From: Uranotaenia lowii
Lineage: Eukaryota; Arthropoda; Insecta; Diptera; Culicidae
Direction: 5' to 3'
DNA length: 64,000 nt
Assembly (NCBI RefSeq): GCF_029784155.1
Contig: NC_073693.1
Coordinates: 330,464,592 to 330,528,591, forward strand
Below are positions 21,840 through 33,418 of the stretch, one piece after another. The notes under the pieces are model-generated. The model had not been told where the DNA came from and searched no databases. It saw only the letters and a list, made by a program, of their open reading frames with translations. Both the position numbers and the translations under genes were made by a program. The stretch's first letter is position 1. Every line of letters starts with the position of its first letter.

Positions 21840-23440
21840 TCCTCTCCCATGCCAAATGTGGTTCCATTTGCTTAATCAGTTTCCGAGGCATTTAAAAAAA
21901 TATGAAAGTTCTCCTGATTTATAACCAAGAAAACATTTTTCCTACCAAAATGCCTTCTATGCCAAAAATTGGGATAATTGGGGCTTCCTATCTCACTCAA
22001 TGGAAGAAGGGAAGGGTCCCAAATAATTAACGAAACATTACTCGTATCAAAATACAATACCATCCCATTAAAAAAATTGTGGTGGCAACCTCCTTTCTTC
22101 CTATTTGTTCATTGGGCTCAAGGAAAGGTCTCGAACAACCATAGAGCCCTTTTCCATATCCAAATATTCTCCCATGCAAAATTTAGTTCCATTTGCTCGA
22201 TAATTTCTGTAGTTAAGCGAAAAATTGTATGGGAGCCTCGCTTCCCCCTTTTTGCTCCCCAATGGAATGTGGAAAGGGCTTCAAACCATCTTGGAAAAAT
22301 TTCGTCCACTCAAATACACTCGCATTTTCTATTTTAATTCCCCTCGCTTGATCAGTGATCGAGTATTGCAAAAAAATGTCCTCTTTCTATCCTCCCAATC
22401 AGAGAAGGGAAGGGTCTCAAATAATCATAGAACCTTGTCCCATATTCAAATATCCCACCATCCCAACTTTGTTTGATTTGCTCGAATAGTTATCGAATTA
22501 TGCTATAAAAATTGAATGGAAGCCCGCTCCTTTCTTCCTCCCATCTGGAAAAAGAGGTCCTCGATAAGAATTGAATCTTTTTCGTATCCAAATACCCACT
22601 AGACTGCCCCATATTTATATGGGAAATTTCAAGCTTGTGAAATATTATGCGCTGCAGGCTTAAATTAATCCTAGGCCTAGTACAAGGTCTCACGCCAAAT
22701 TTGGGCCAGATCGGATCACGGGAAGGGGTCGCTCAACGAGCCTAAAGTTTGTATGGGATTTCGAGATATTTTGTTCGGAAGGAACATGAAAATCCAGTTT
22801 TTCATGAATAACGTTGGTCCCCTTTGGCATTTCAATTCGACTTACGATAAAAAAGTTATTAAACTTCAAAAATGGGCCAACTTTTTTCAGAGTGATATTC
22901 ATCACTGTTAACGCTGCGTCAAATTGTTCGAAGCTGTATCTCTCATTAATAGCGATGAATATCAACTTTTAAAAAGATAGCTATTTTTGAAGCTTAATAA
23001 CTTTTTTATCTTAACTCGAATCGAAATGCAGTCTTCGGATGAAATATTTGTCACAGTTCAGGCTTTCAGAAAAACCTTTTTTAAAAGAAATCGGCCGAAG
23101 GGGACAAAAGTTATTTATGAAAAACTGGGTTTTCATGAGCCCTCCATCCCTATCTCCCCATTATTGGAAGAAAGGAGGGGTACCAAATACTCATAGAAAT
23201 ATTTATCGTACCAAAATATTCTCCCATGCCAAATTTGGTACTATTTGTTTGAATGGTTCTCAAGTTATGCAAACATTTTTCTTTTACTTGGGAGGGGTTG
23301 CAAACTATAATAAGAACCATCCCCGGCCTCAAAAGCACTCATCTGCTAAGTTTCAAGTAAATCGGTTCAGTAGTTTCCGAGTCGATAGGGAACAAACATA
23401 CAGGAAGGAATCCATTTTTATATTTATTGATTCGCGTAAT
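21840..23440 (+). mobile_element. Degenerate repeat-unit element with TATATTTATTG tail
   Basis: Repeated phrases of the type CTCCCATGCCAAATTTGGT and TTCCATTTGCTCGAT recur near 21848, 22173, 22450 and 23221, each followed by a G-rich phrase on a plate such as GGGAAGGGTCTCAAATAATC. The end (23350-23440) reads TTTCAAGTAAATCGGTTCAG, then ACAAACATACAGGAAGG and a TTTTTATATTTATTG tail, the same architecture as 30034-31258. A nested inverted pair (about 22786-22880 versus 22978-23132) marks a second element inserted inside. No coding capacity. Confidence 0.55.
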
Positions 23441-23784
23441 GCATCTCGGGTCAAAATATTTAAGGTTTATATAAGTAATTCAAAATATGCTGAATTAATC
23501 TTCTATATTTAATAATAAAATGGTTGGTTATGTTGCTGAAACTATCTAAAACGATCTGTATTGCTCTATTCCTGAAAGTCACTTAGGCCTTTAGCCACAA
23601 TAACCTGTTGACTGAATGTTCGAACCCCGGGACTATTTAAATAGGTAAGTTTCTGCCGGTTATAATGGGGATAATCCATCGGACAGATTGGGATGAATCC
23701 AATTTCGAATAATATAAAAATATTTAAAAGAGTTTTTTATGACAGGAATATTCTCAAATGCAGATTTCTGGGCTAAAACTGGTA
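23441..23784. other. Short intergenic stretch
   Basis: No gene. A Pol III B-box-like word (GTTCGAACCCC, near 23616) occurs without a clear A box, possibly a SINE trace. Confidence 0.3.
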
Positions 23785-23790
23785 TTTATT
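23785..23790 (-). terminator. Poly(A) signal of the membrane-protein gene
   Basis: AATAAA on the minus strand, about 47 nt beyond the TGA at 23837-23839. Confidence 0.5.
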
Positions 23791-23836
23791 TTGAAAAAAA
23801 AAATGAACCATCAGGACCAATAATAATATTGAAATT

Positions 23837-24646
23837 TCAACCGTTTCGAATCATTATGGGTAAAGCAGTCGCAGTAACGTACGGTTGTACTTCAATCAGA
23901 ACTGTCTGCCTTGCGGTTACAAATCCTCTCGAATCCCTAAGCTTCTTCACCGCGTACGTTATCCCAAAGGCTATAACGCAGATCAACCAAATTACAATAA
24001 AAAACAAATACCAACAACTTTCCTCCAGTTTCGGTTGATTAGCTGGTATGATGGCTATTTCCGTTGGAGTGGGTGTAGTACTCGAAATGTCACAGGCCTT
24101 CATCTGATGCTTCACAAAACTGATTAGTCCGGAGCAATCGCACTGATTACCCATGGAGTTCGGATGATTCAGCAAAAGTACCGGCGGTTTCGACAAAATT
24201 GGTACCTGTATGTTGAGGATAACGGCATCACGTTGAACGATAACGATGTTGGTGCAAACTTTCCAGGATTCAAGGGAGGAACACAGAGTCAGCTGAACCC
24301 GTTCAATTCCGGCCAAACTTTCAGAACTACGAAGAACAATTTTCAAATGAAGTAGGTTTTGTTGCTGAATACACTCTACAGAAATTCCGTCTAAATTTGT
24401 TCGACAGGGAAGTACAAATTTAAAGCACACCGGTCGCGGAATGTTTTCATCCTTTTGAAATTTTAGATTTGAAGCGCTCAATAGAAGCAATCCCACCTGA
24501 GGGATTCCCTGTTGAGAAGCGCGGTTCTCCAACATCTGTACCAGGCAGCGATTGTCGGTTTCTTTATATGAAAGCTCCAGACAAGGATTATCCTGCATTC
24601 TGATGGCACCCATCCAAAGTGATGCGAACCAAATCAATCGGTACAT
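23837..24646 (-). CDS. Uncharacterised type I membrane protein, 269 aa, single exon
   Basis: I do not recognise the family. The protein begins with a signal-peptide-like stretch (MYRLIWFASLWMGAIR), followed by an ectodomain of about 190 residues with ten cysteines (22, 34, 74, 81, 92, 122, 131, 169, 171, 185), an even number suited to disulfides. A Thr/Pro-rich stalk (STTPTPTE, about 190-197) precedes one strong transmembrane helix at 211-233 (CWYLFFIVIWLICVIAFGIT), followed by KKLRDSR, as expected for a cytoplasmic stop-transfer, and a 36-residue tail. Base composition is more balanced than the surrounding repeats, and promoter and poly(A) signals fit around it, supporting a real host gene. 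ATG at 24644-24646 is the first in frame and starts the signal peptide. It may have unseen introns; a receptor or cell-surface role is only an inference. Confidence 0.7.
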   Translation of the reverse strand: MYRLIWFASLWMGAIRMQDNPCLELSYKETDNRCLVQMLENRASQQGIPQVGLLLLSASNLKFQKDENIPRPVCFKFVLPCRTNLDGISVECIQQQNLLHLKIVLRSSESLAGIERVQLTLCSSLESWKVCTNIVIVQRDAVILNIQVPILSKPPVLLLNHPNSMGNQCDCSGLISFVKHQMKACDISSTTPTPTEIAIIPANQPKLEESCWYLFFIVIWLICVIAFGITYAVKKLRDSRGFVTARQTVLIEVQPYVTATALPIMIRNG

Positions 24647-24845
24647 GTGAGGTGACTAGTTCGTGAATTTGAAATGAACTGCCCAATTGATTCCAGAAGT
24701 ACTAACTAATATTGGGAATCAGGATTTCTTAAGCTTAATGGATTCATAAAATATTCATCCATAAAAAAGCTCTTAATACATTAAGGAACGTGAAAAAAAA
24801 CTAAGCCGAGAATCACCGCAATTCGGCATTCTATATCTCAGAAAT

Positions 24846-24876
24846 CACTGATCGTTCCACAAATTTAGCTTTTATG
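24846..24876 (-). promoter_or_regulatory. Candidate core promoter of the membrane-protein gene
   Basis: On the minus strand CATAAAAG (24876-24869) lies about 27 nt before the A of an initiator ATCAGTG (A at 24849). The predicted 5' UTR is about 200 nt. Confidence 0.4.
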
Positions 24877-24879
24877 AGT

Positions 24880-25689
24880 TACGACTATGACAAGTGTGCT
24901 CATTTTTGTCGAGTAAAGATTAATAATAAAACATAGAACATAAATATGAGTTATCCTTCTAAGTGTAGAACACTTGCACCGAATGAAAAAAGAGATATCT
25001 CGTATTTGGTCTACAATGTGTTGTTGAAGGATTGAGGACTCCTAATGACTCATATAAGGTACATAGAAAAAAAAATCTCATTCTTAAAGTCAGTGACACA
25101 GTGAAAGGCTCAGAATTTTGAGTTCTCAATCTGAACCAGAAGCAATTTAGAATTGAAAACTAACTTGAATCCTGCTTAATAACAAACGAAACTAACCCTT
25201 TTCTATTCCTAACACGAAACTAACTGGAAAAACCTTTAAATGAACGAAAGCAATCGTCACAAATCACAAGGAAACGAAACAATGACAGAAACTACGTAGA
25301 TTGAATATCAATAACCATTCGATGCGATACATTTGATTGCCAGCCGACCCAGTCAATAGTTGCAGATGCCAACAGCCTTGCATACCGGTTTCATCAATTA
25401 ATAGTCACCACAAGTTGTCTGGGACGGAGGAAAAGAGGTTTCCGAAAAAGCAGCAACTAGCTAGACGAACGCTTCTTCAACGAATTAGGTAACACCGGAA
25501 ATGACTTAGCGCCCGTGGACAAGTGACTGATATGCTAATCGAGGGAGCGAAGCGGGCCAATACAAAGAGGTAAAGAGAGAAGGTAAAATCACGATTTCAT
25601 TCATAAATTAGAGGAATAGAACCTCTCCAATTGCTTGAAGAAATCATTTTCAAAATTATTTTAATCCCACAGAAAACCAAATACTGTCC
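24880..25689. other. Intergenic, no feature seen
   Basis: Moderately AT-rich low-copy sequence upstream of the membrane-protein gene; may include its regulatory region. No motifs I can support. Confidence 0.35.
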
Positions 25690-26045
25690 ATTCTATCTCT
25701 TAAGTGTCTTCAGAACAATTGCTCCTTTAAACATGTTTCATAACTTGAAAGATTTGAATGCCCCAAAAAAATTTCAGAACATTTTATTCATGTAAATCTT
25801 CATCTAACAATAGTTAAGTTTTATATCTCTGCTCTGAAAAGAGATAGAGTTTTGATGTATTAAACAAAGCTTCATATTTTTAAGTACCATACAACTTTGT
25901 AGTATGAAGTAAAGCTCTATCAATTGAAATAAAAAAGTTAGAATTTTTAATTTTTTTATAGTGGAATTTGACTAACTTTTGATGCTTTCAAGTTATGAAA
26001 CATGTTTAAAGGAGCAATTGTCTGAAGACACTTAAGAGATGGAAT
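25690..26045. repeat. Short inverted-repeat element (57-bp arms)
   Basis: 25690-25747 is the near-perfect reverse complement of 25989-26045 (TCTCTTAAGTGTCTTCAGA at the ends). It has no coding capacity and is probably a MITE. Confidence 0.65.
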
Positions 26046-26872
26046 GAAAGACAGAGTCGCTAGGAAAAAAGTACCACTTTTAGCCATTTCGGACCACTGT
26101 GCAATGGCATAATAATTGTACTCCGTGGTTGATTCGTGATTATTAACATTACACAATGAACTAAATGAAAGGTTGCTGGGTTTTGGGGGTGGAAAACTCA
26201 ACCCAGGTTCAAAATTCTGCTGAAGGTTTTTCGAATTTTTTTCCCTCGTTGATAGAAATTTAGTTCAAAATATTAAGATTTGAATGAGATTGAACTCACT
26301 TAGGTGATTCTGGTTCCATAGCATTAAACTCAACATTGTATTTTTGATTTCATATTTATTTTGGATCCAGTTTAGGGTTCTTGATTTTCAATTAGAATCA
26401 TCATTAGAACTAGAAAGGAAAGGCTATTTGGAGGTGCTGGATCGAATTTGGCTTTGCACATGGATGGATAAAAGAACATTAGAAAAAAAATAACAGGAGT
26501 TGAAAATAATCGAGGAGAAATTTTATAAGAAGCGTTTTCATCAAGCACTGACCAATTTTTTTTGAAGTGGCAGAATTGGAGAGTGTTGAATCACAAATGT
26601 TTTCTACGAAAAAAAACGAAATATTTTGAGAAAAAAGGGGATGCCGAGACATTTTCTAAAAAGGTGGGACCCTAGTTTAGGTTAAAATCATTATTCGAGA
26701 AACAACATTGAAATAACATCTTAATAAAGAATTAGAAACGCCTTTACTGTTTTCGACCCTGCGCTGTAATGTAGTTCATTCAGTTGATCCAAAAACAAAT
26801 CATCAAGTAAAACTTTCGATGACATGACATAATGCCTAAGTGTTGATTAACTCAGCCTCCATCAACATTGAA
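26046..26872. other. Intergenic, no feature seen
   Basis: AT-rich sequence with only short unconserved reading frames. Confidence 0.35.
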
Positions 26873-26880
26873 CATATACA

Positions 26881-27202
26881 CAAGGTTGCCGAAATCACAG
26901 AAATATCTATAGTTTCACAGAATTTTGAGCAAATTTTCTCACAGAATCCGTGTCACAGAACACAAAGCTTTAAAAATTCACAAATTTCACAAAATTTTTG
27001 AAATTTGAATAGATTTCCAAAATTATGATTTTTTTTTTGGCTAATATAAAATTTGGATTTTTTACTTTGAATAAAAAAAAACATTTTATCATGAATTTTC
27101 AATGAAATTAAAGGAAATAGCATCACAGAATTGTATGGTAAAATCACAGAAAGTCAGAATTTTTTATATCCAAAACACAGATTTTTTTTTTCGTCAACCT
27201 TG
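26881..27202. mobile_element. hAT-like MITE, 322 bp, perfect 8-bp TSD
   Basis: Flanked by CATATACA at 26873-26880 and 27203-27210. Ends CAAGGTTGCCGAAATCACAG and the inverse of CAAGGTTGACGAAAA form the TIRs. The interior is rich in CACAGAAT words. Eight-bp duplications and a CA-start TIR point to hAT. Confidence 0.85.
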
Positions 27203-27210
27203 CATATACA

Positions 27211-27811
27211 GTGAGCGAAAAAAGAACAGTATCACTACGTTTTTGTTACTACGGTACGTCATGTGAATGAAGAAATTAAGCCGTTTGATGAAGTATTACA
27301 GCTCAAAAGTCAAATTCATAAATTTTAGATATAAATGTCTTAAAAACTCCTTTAAAACCAATAATCAATAAGTTCAACAGAGAAATAAGCCCAAATTACT
27401 TCAAAATGCATAGAACATCAAGATCTATTATTATTTAGTTTTTTTCCAAAACCGACAGTCGTTTTCCGTGTTAGTGACCTTTTAAAAAGTAACCTTTTAA
27501 CAACTTTAAAGACTTTTTTAGAAAGGAAAATGGAAAGAAGGTCCCAGCTAGCTATCAAGCATGCGGAAACAAAGTAAGAAATTCCAAAAAAAAATTGCAG
27601 CTAAAGGAAGGCAGACAAGAATAACTATTTAAATCCTACTATTTGAGTGTCAATTTTTTTTTTCAGGAACCCAAATCTGCTGTCGGATTTGACCGGAAAC
27701 AAACCCTGTGTCCTGCTGACCCAGATTTCCCAGGAAACCAAATTAGGAAAACATTGAAGTAAGCTGATTTTTTCATAGAATAGTATAAAGTGTGTTTTTG
27801 AAGAAAAATTC
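27211..27811. other. Unclassified repeat-like DNA
   Basis: Starts GTGAGCGAAAAAAGAACAGT directly after the MITE duplication; this resembles a Tc1/mariner-type end but I found no partner. No gene. Confidence 0.3.
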
Positions 27812-28045
27812 AATCCGGACGACCATGTGTGGACAACATCACAACGCTACGAATAAATCTCTTCATAAAAGCTACGAATAAAACTGGAATAAATAAACTA
27901 ATTCCAGGACTTTTTTATGCTGGTGTTCGTTGATTTCGAAAAAAATATTTGACAACCTGAACCATGAAAACATCTGGGCTGCACTTAGAAGTAGAGGAGT
28001 CCCAGAGAAACTACTCCATATCATCAAAGCACAGTACGAGAAGAA
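27812..28045 (+). pseudogene. Non-LTR retrotransposon RT fragment, frameshifted
   Basis: Broken translation shows reverse transcriptase landmarks: CVDNITTLRI near 27830, FVDFEK at about 27926, then after a one-base shift FDNLNHENIWAALRSRGVPE and KLLHIIKAQYE. This is the RT motif A region of a LINE. Internal sequence is deleted between the first two pieces; it is a dead fragment directly upstream of the Penelope relic. Confidence 0.75.
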
Positions 28046-28109
28046 CAAAATAAAGAAAAAAAAGCCCAAATTGCTTCAAAACGCATAAAATCCATGTCAG
28101 TTGTTAGGA

Positions 28110-29296
28110 AATGGGTCGCTCCATTAACTGGGAAAAAGTGATCTATAGGAAATGTGTAAGAAAAGCCTCACATTTGAACGCATGGGAGTCGATGTTGTTT
28201 AGTACTTCCGAGAAACCGTTTATGAATGAAGATGACCCACCAAGTATGTCGCCGCTTTTCACCTTCACCAAAAGGAAAATCTCATAAAGGAACCATCTTT
28301 CGACGAATACTCCGACACTCGTAGTGCGATCAGCGTCACCACATATACAGATTTTTTCTGTAATCATACAGATTTTTTCAAATTTTTGGAACCAAGAATC
28401 TGTATATACAGATTACAGATTATTTGGGATTCATACAGATTTAATACAGATTTTCAGTCCTCGGCAGATTTTCACTGTTAACTTTTACAGATTTCACTAT
28501 CGGTCAACAATCTTCCCATGGGCAAAAATGAAAACGTATTTTGCTGTCCACAAGCTTCAAAATGAGGCTCGTTTAATGAAAATCTTGGCCAAACATGCTT
28601 CAGAGGGCCAACCAAAAGTATGTAGGCTAATTCTACAAAAACCAAATTAGCCTAAACTGAGGTTGCCAGACTTTTTTCAGCACGTATCAGGGCCGGACAT
28701 ATCCGGGCTATTATATCTAAAAATCTAGCAAAAACCAGGCATTTCATTCAAAAATTGTCGAAAAATATACAGGCAAATTTGGTCAAAACCCAGAAATTAA
28801 TCAACAAAACTTAAAAAAAAAAATTGAGAAAAAATATCAGCAAAACTTTTTAGCAGATTTTAAATCGTATTTAAGGCTTCCAAACAATGGTTGTTTTTAT
28901 AAAATTTGCTCAAAAAATTACGTTTGCTTTATTTATTTGATTTGGCAAATAAAGTGAATAAATCCGGGCTTGAATTATAAATTCACGTTTCAATCAGTTT
29001 ATCATTCATTCCTACCTTTTTGATTCATTCTGCATCCAAATGAGCGATACAGATTTCAATACAGAATTTTGATATTCTTTGCTGATTCTTGAAAATACAG
29101 ATTTTTATGTGACAACGCTGAGTGCGATCTTGCTAGTAATTTCTTAGTGTGATCCGTCGGACATCGTCCTGTAGATGGGCAACATCGAGCCCGGAACCAG
29201 TTGACAAAAAAGGTAATTTTGAATCCTGTTTTCCGTTTATGAGAAGGTTAAGTGTCGTGTCCTGTAATACGTCGTGTGTTAATTGTGTAGTTAAGT
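28110..29296 (+). pseudogene. Diverged Penelope-like relic split by a hAT MITE
   Basis: The left part (to 28330) encodes NWEKV..KCVRKASHLNAWES and the C-terminus ending FTFTKRKIS plus stop, clearly related to but diverged from the 4591-7773 element. The right part (29121-29296) continues with the leader, including the structured motif at 29155-29212, and ends within the conserved GTGTGTTAATTGTGTAG region. Only the inter-ORF junction is preserved. Confidence 0.85.
28331..29120. mobile_element. hAT-like non-autonomous element, 790 bp
   Basis: Flanked by the perfect 8-bp duplication AGTGCGAT (28323-28330 and 29121-29128). TIRs CAGCGTCACCACATA and the inverse of CAGCGTTGTCACATA match the hAT CAGNG consensus. 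The interior has repeated TACAGATTTT words near both ends and a CCGGGC-rich segment (about 28660-28990) related to 29297-29745. No transposase. Confidence 0.85.
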
Positions 29297-29745
29297 TAAG
29301 GCTGTCAGATTTTTTTCAGCACGTACCCGGTCCGAAGAAATTCAGACTATTTTATCTAAAAACCTGGCAAAATCCGGGCATTTGATTTTAAAATGTCGAT
29401 CAAAAATCCGGGCAATATCCGGGCAAATTTGGTCGAAATCCAGAAATTATCCAGAAATCAAGAAAAAAAAACTTGAAACAATTATTTTTTTATCAGCAGT
29501 TTTTAAATCTTATTTTAGGCTTTCTAATAACTTTTCGTGATTATTTTTATAAAACTTGCTCAAAAAATTTCGTTTTAGACGCATAAATACACATTTTTAC
29601 AACACAATTTGTTTTTTTTTTGTTTGTTTTGGCAAATAAAGTGAAGAAATCCGGGCTATATTCCTGTTTTTTTCAATGACATCCTGGCAACAGGGCCGGG
29701 CCGGACTTTTGTCAAATTTTGTATTAAATATCAGGGCAATCTAAC
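29297..29745. repeat. CCGGGC-rich interspersed repeat
   Basis: Shares order and wording (CAGCACGTA, TCCGGGCATTTGA, GGCAAATTTGGTC, AATAAAGTGAA) with the interior of 28331-29120, so at least two copies lie here. The start GGCTGTCAGATTTTTTTC and the end near CTGGCAACAGGGCCGGGCC suggest imperfect TIRs. Confidence 0.55.
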
Positions 29746-29819
29746 TTTTGAAAACATTTCAAATTTTTTTTTTAAACGTAACAAGGAAAAAAGGTTTTCA
29801 CAAATTCTGGATAAAGTCA

Positions 29820-29900
29820 CCGCTGAGGATGGCTTAAAGGATAGTGTTCAAGTCTTTTAAGCCAGAGGTCGTGGGATCAAATCTCGTAATGGCATACATA
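29820..29900 (+). repeat. tRNA-derived SINE-like head
   Basis: The GTGGGATCAAATCTCG word (about 29870-29885) fits a Pol III B box, with CTTTTAAGCCAGAGG as an anticodon-arm remnant before it. The cloverleaf is too decayed to be a tRNA gene. Confidence 0.4.
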
Positions 29901-30033
29901 GAACTCTTTCTATGGATGTGTTGGTGATTCTAGCATTTGTAAGATGCAAGCGGTCATATCCTTGAAAATGTATGGGAGAGTGGGGAATCATGGGCCACTT
30001 TTTTCGTTGTTCCATAACTTCTTTATTATAAAA

Positions 30034-31258
30034 GACTAGCTGATCCCATACGAACTCCGTTTCGCTTTTAACTTGGAATATGTCATGAACAGTTTGTATG
30101 AAAGCTAATTGCCAATCATTTTCCAGATGCACTTCTGAATTCATTGTTAAGTAATAATTGCAAAAATATTGGTCGATCACTTTGTCTGTCGTCTGCTACT
30201 AAATTTGAAATCAGAAATGCTTTGACCGTGCCAAAAAACCACGTGTATAAATTTCGACTCGATCATTACATAACAACGCAATTATTGTCAAAAAGCTCAA
30301 CCCCTTTCGGGGGCTTTTATACAATCTTTGATGACTGAAATCGATTGCCCTTCCCTCAAAACTCCCGTGTGCAAATTTTCAAAGCAATCCATTGTATTAA
30401 CGTCAATATTGGTAAAAACAATGAAAAATTAATTTATATGGACGACCTCTTTCGTCGACCCCTGGCAAAACATTTGACATCTGAAATCGGTTGCTCGTCC
30501 CTGAAAACTACCGTGTGCAAATTTTCATCCCAATCCGATGTCAAATGACGACGATATTGCAAAAATATTGAAAGGTTTATATGGACGACCCCGTTTGCCG
30601 GCCCCTTACACTGAACTTAATACCTGAAATCCATAGCTCATCTCTTACAACTCTCGTGTACCAATTTTCGTCTAAATCCGATGTATAATAACGACAATAT
30701 CGCATCAACAGTGAATAGTTTATATGGACGACCCCTTTAGCCGACCCCTGAGTTTAGTTTGGATAAGTGAAATCAGTTGTTTGTCGCTAATAACTCCTAT
30801 GTGCAAATTTTCATCCCAATCCGATGTATAAAAACGTCAATATCACTAAGATATAGATAAGTTAATATGGACGAACTCTTTGGCCGACCCCTTACACAAA
30901 ATTTGACACCTGCAATCGATTGCTCGTCTTTCAAAACACTCATGTGAAAATTTTCAATACGATCCGACGAAAAGTAACGTCAATATCGCGAAAACAATAT
31001 TTGTCTTCTATGGACGACCCCCTTCAGAATGGGTCATCCGAAAATCTAAAAACATTTTTCATCCTTCCTGGTCCTAATGAGCATCCATGCCAAATTTCAG
31101 CTCTCTAGCCCTTAAGACGGCTGAGTCTATAGATGACAAACAAACAAACAAACAAACAAACAAACAAACAAACAAACAAACAAACAAACAAACAAACAAA
31201 CAAACAAACAAACAAACAAACAAACAAACATACAGAAATTGCTTTTTATATATATAGA
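30034..31258 (+). mobile_element. Nested element with 143-bp tandem units and (CAAA)n tail
   Basis: Begins GACTAGCTGATCCCATACG and ends TTTTTATATATATAGAT. The phrase TATGGACGACC recurs near 30438, 30580, 30723, 30867 and 31010, an even spacing of 142-144 bp; each unit has CCGTGTGCAAATTTTCATCC-like and CAATCCGATGTATAA-like phrases. A (CAAA)n tract precedes the terminal TATATATAG. Class unknown; the same plan recurs at 21840-23440. Confidence 0.7.
31137..31230 (+). repeat. (CAAA)n microsatellite
   Basis: About 23 uninterrupted copies of CAAA near the 3' end of the nested element. Confidence 0.95.
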
Positions 31259-32098
31259 TAAAATAAAAATAAAAAATGGTATGGTTTTCTACATTTTCAA
31301 GGTATCATAAGGTTTTTTTTTAAATTTTTAACAAGTTATTTTCACCAAATTCTGACTGTTTGAAAAAAGCATTATTTTTTGGATTTTGAAAAATGGTGGG
31401 GAATCGTGGGCCACCAAATCCAAATTGACCACATAACATGCAAAGTTTATGAGTTGACCCAAAACTGTGATTTCCTAATTCATTTTGTTATTTTAAAGCA
31501 ATTTCAGATTATGAAATAAAAAAAGAGAGCTGTGTATGATCGCATAGATTCCAAAACCTGGCTCGCGAACGTTTTGGCAAAATTTCTTATATAGGATGGA
31601 CAAAATATTTTTCATAACTCTTCATTTGGCATAAGAAAACTGTGCAGATAGGTAAAACGTATTCTAAGTTCTGAATGTGTATAAAAACACCAAAATATAG
31701 GTGATTCAAGATGTGTGGCCCAAGATTCCCCACAAGCTATGATTTGCAAATTGGTTGCGTTTGTGTGACTTATTGATGTTTCATCAAAAATTCCTTTTCC
31801 ACATGAAAGATCATGACAAAACTAAGATCCTAAGCGTATGAGCATATTTTTGTTATGCACTTTAGGTTCCCCATCGATGCAATTAGCGGGTGTTTTTTTA
31901 ATTATGTAAGTAAATTTTTCTAACTTTTTTAAGCTTGATAAATAAAAGAATCATATGATGCGTATTCCAGTCAATAACATATAGGAATATATGCTCACGA
32001 CGATGACAGTTGGTTTGAGATTTTTATCTCAACACACATCTGAGATATTAAAAGTGGCCCACGTTTCCCCATGGCCCACGATACCCCACTCTCCCCTA

Positions 32099-33418
32099 CG
32101 CTTTGCTTAGTGTTAAGTATTTAATCTCTTCAGAGAAACATTAAGCTTCGCTAACATCCTTTATGTGTGTGTGTGTGTGTTCATTTTTGAAAAGTCGATT
32201 CAAGTTCTAAGTTTCATTCCATTCGAATCGAGTTCCAAGTCAGCGGGTAAGTTTTGGACCCATAATTCGAAAAAAAAAATTGAAGTCGCAGGATCTCCGG
32301 AATTTTAGTGTGAAGTTTTTGAGGACCTAAATTCGCCATCCATTTTTTCGAATTTTTCATTTGTTAAATATTCTTCAATTTAGTCTCAGTCTATTTCGTT
32401 AATTTTGCCAATTTTGTAAATTTTGTCAACTATCTAATCGTTGACAATTTTGTCAATTTAGTCAGTTTTGTCAATCTGCCAATTTAGCCAATATTGACAA
32501 GTATGTAAATTTTGTCATTTCATTATTCTCGTCATTTAAAAAAAAAAGACATACACCGTCTTAGCCGATTTAGGCTTTACAGACTGAATAAATGTCAATT
32601 TTGACATAATTTTAATTTTTTATTCTATATTTTTTTTAATTGAGAGATTCATGTTTGTTCTTAAGCATTATCGAAGAATGCTCGATTGCCAACAACAACT
32701 ACCGATCAATCGGCGCGCAACGTAAGGTGTGTATAAATAAAGAGAAAAAGCATTAAAAAAAAAGAGTCCGCGAGCTTAAAGTTCGAAGCGAATGAGTAGC
32801 ATTTGCCTGTTTGTTCCAATTTGTTTCTACTAACGAATTTCTCTCCTGTCGTTCGTGCTCAAGAAAAAGCTCCCTGAGCACGAACGGCATGAGAAAAAGT
32901 GAGGTGGTGTGCATCGTTCGCGTCCCCGCATCGTTTTCCCCTCCTCATAGCATTCAATGCTTGCGAATATAGCGTTGGGTGAAGGATGACACTAACAATC
33001 GTTATCGTAGTATACGATGTGAACATCCAGTTCATATGGTTGACTAGTTTAATTTCGAGGTTGTTCGTCATTTTGTCAATTTTGTCGAACTGTGTCTATG
33101 ACGTCATGTAAAACTTGAGATCATGTTGATTGATTAGTGATGGCTGGATGTTACTAGCAAGCCAGATGACTTTTTTGTGATCATTTTTATGATATTTATT
33201 ATGAAAAACGAAATTTCAAACAATGTTCTTGTTTTTTCTTCTTTCATTTATAGTTTGAAGAAGAAAAAAACATTTTTTAAGATAAAAATCATTTTTATTG
33301 TGCAGCCCAGTTTTGCAAAAACGAAAATACAAAAATTCAAACTAATACACACCGATACACAGACATCTTCAGAACTTTGATTCGATCAGATCCCTGCAAC
33401 GATACAGGATTTGTCTAA
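32099..33418. other. Intergenic with simple repeats and a hairpin
   Basis: Contains (TG)n at 32164-32180, a degenerate GTCAATTTT array (about 32410-32520, again near 33070), and a perfect 12-bp inverted repeat CGTTCGTGCTCA at 32850-32861 / 32875-32886. No gene supported. Confidence 0.5.

Larger units (their letters stand above)
29973..32096. mobile_element. TA-flanked TIR element, interrupted
   Basis: TIRs TGGGAGAGTGGGGAATCATG at the left and the inverse of GGGGAGAGTGGGGTATCGTG at the right are flanked by TA (29971-29972, 32097-32098), as in the Tc1/mariner group. Subterminal GTGGCCCA-type words recur inside (near 31410 and 31713). About 1.2 kb of it (30034-31258) is a nested insertion, so the element itself is about 0.9 kb. 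No coding capacity. Confidence 0.7.

Noticed and set aside
27203..27480. Possible Tc1/mariner element starting GTGAGCGAAAAAAGAACAGT
   Set aside because: No inverted partner or TA duplication could be found.
29820..29900. Functional tRNA gene
   Set aside because: B box is present but acceptor and D arms do not pair; annotated as a SINE-like relic.
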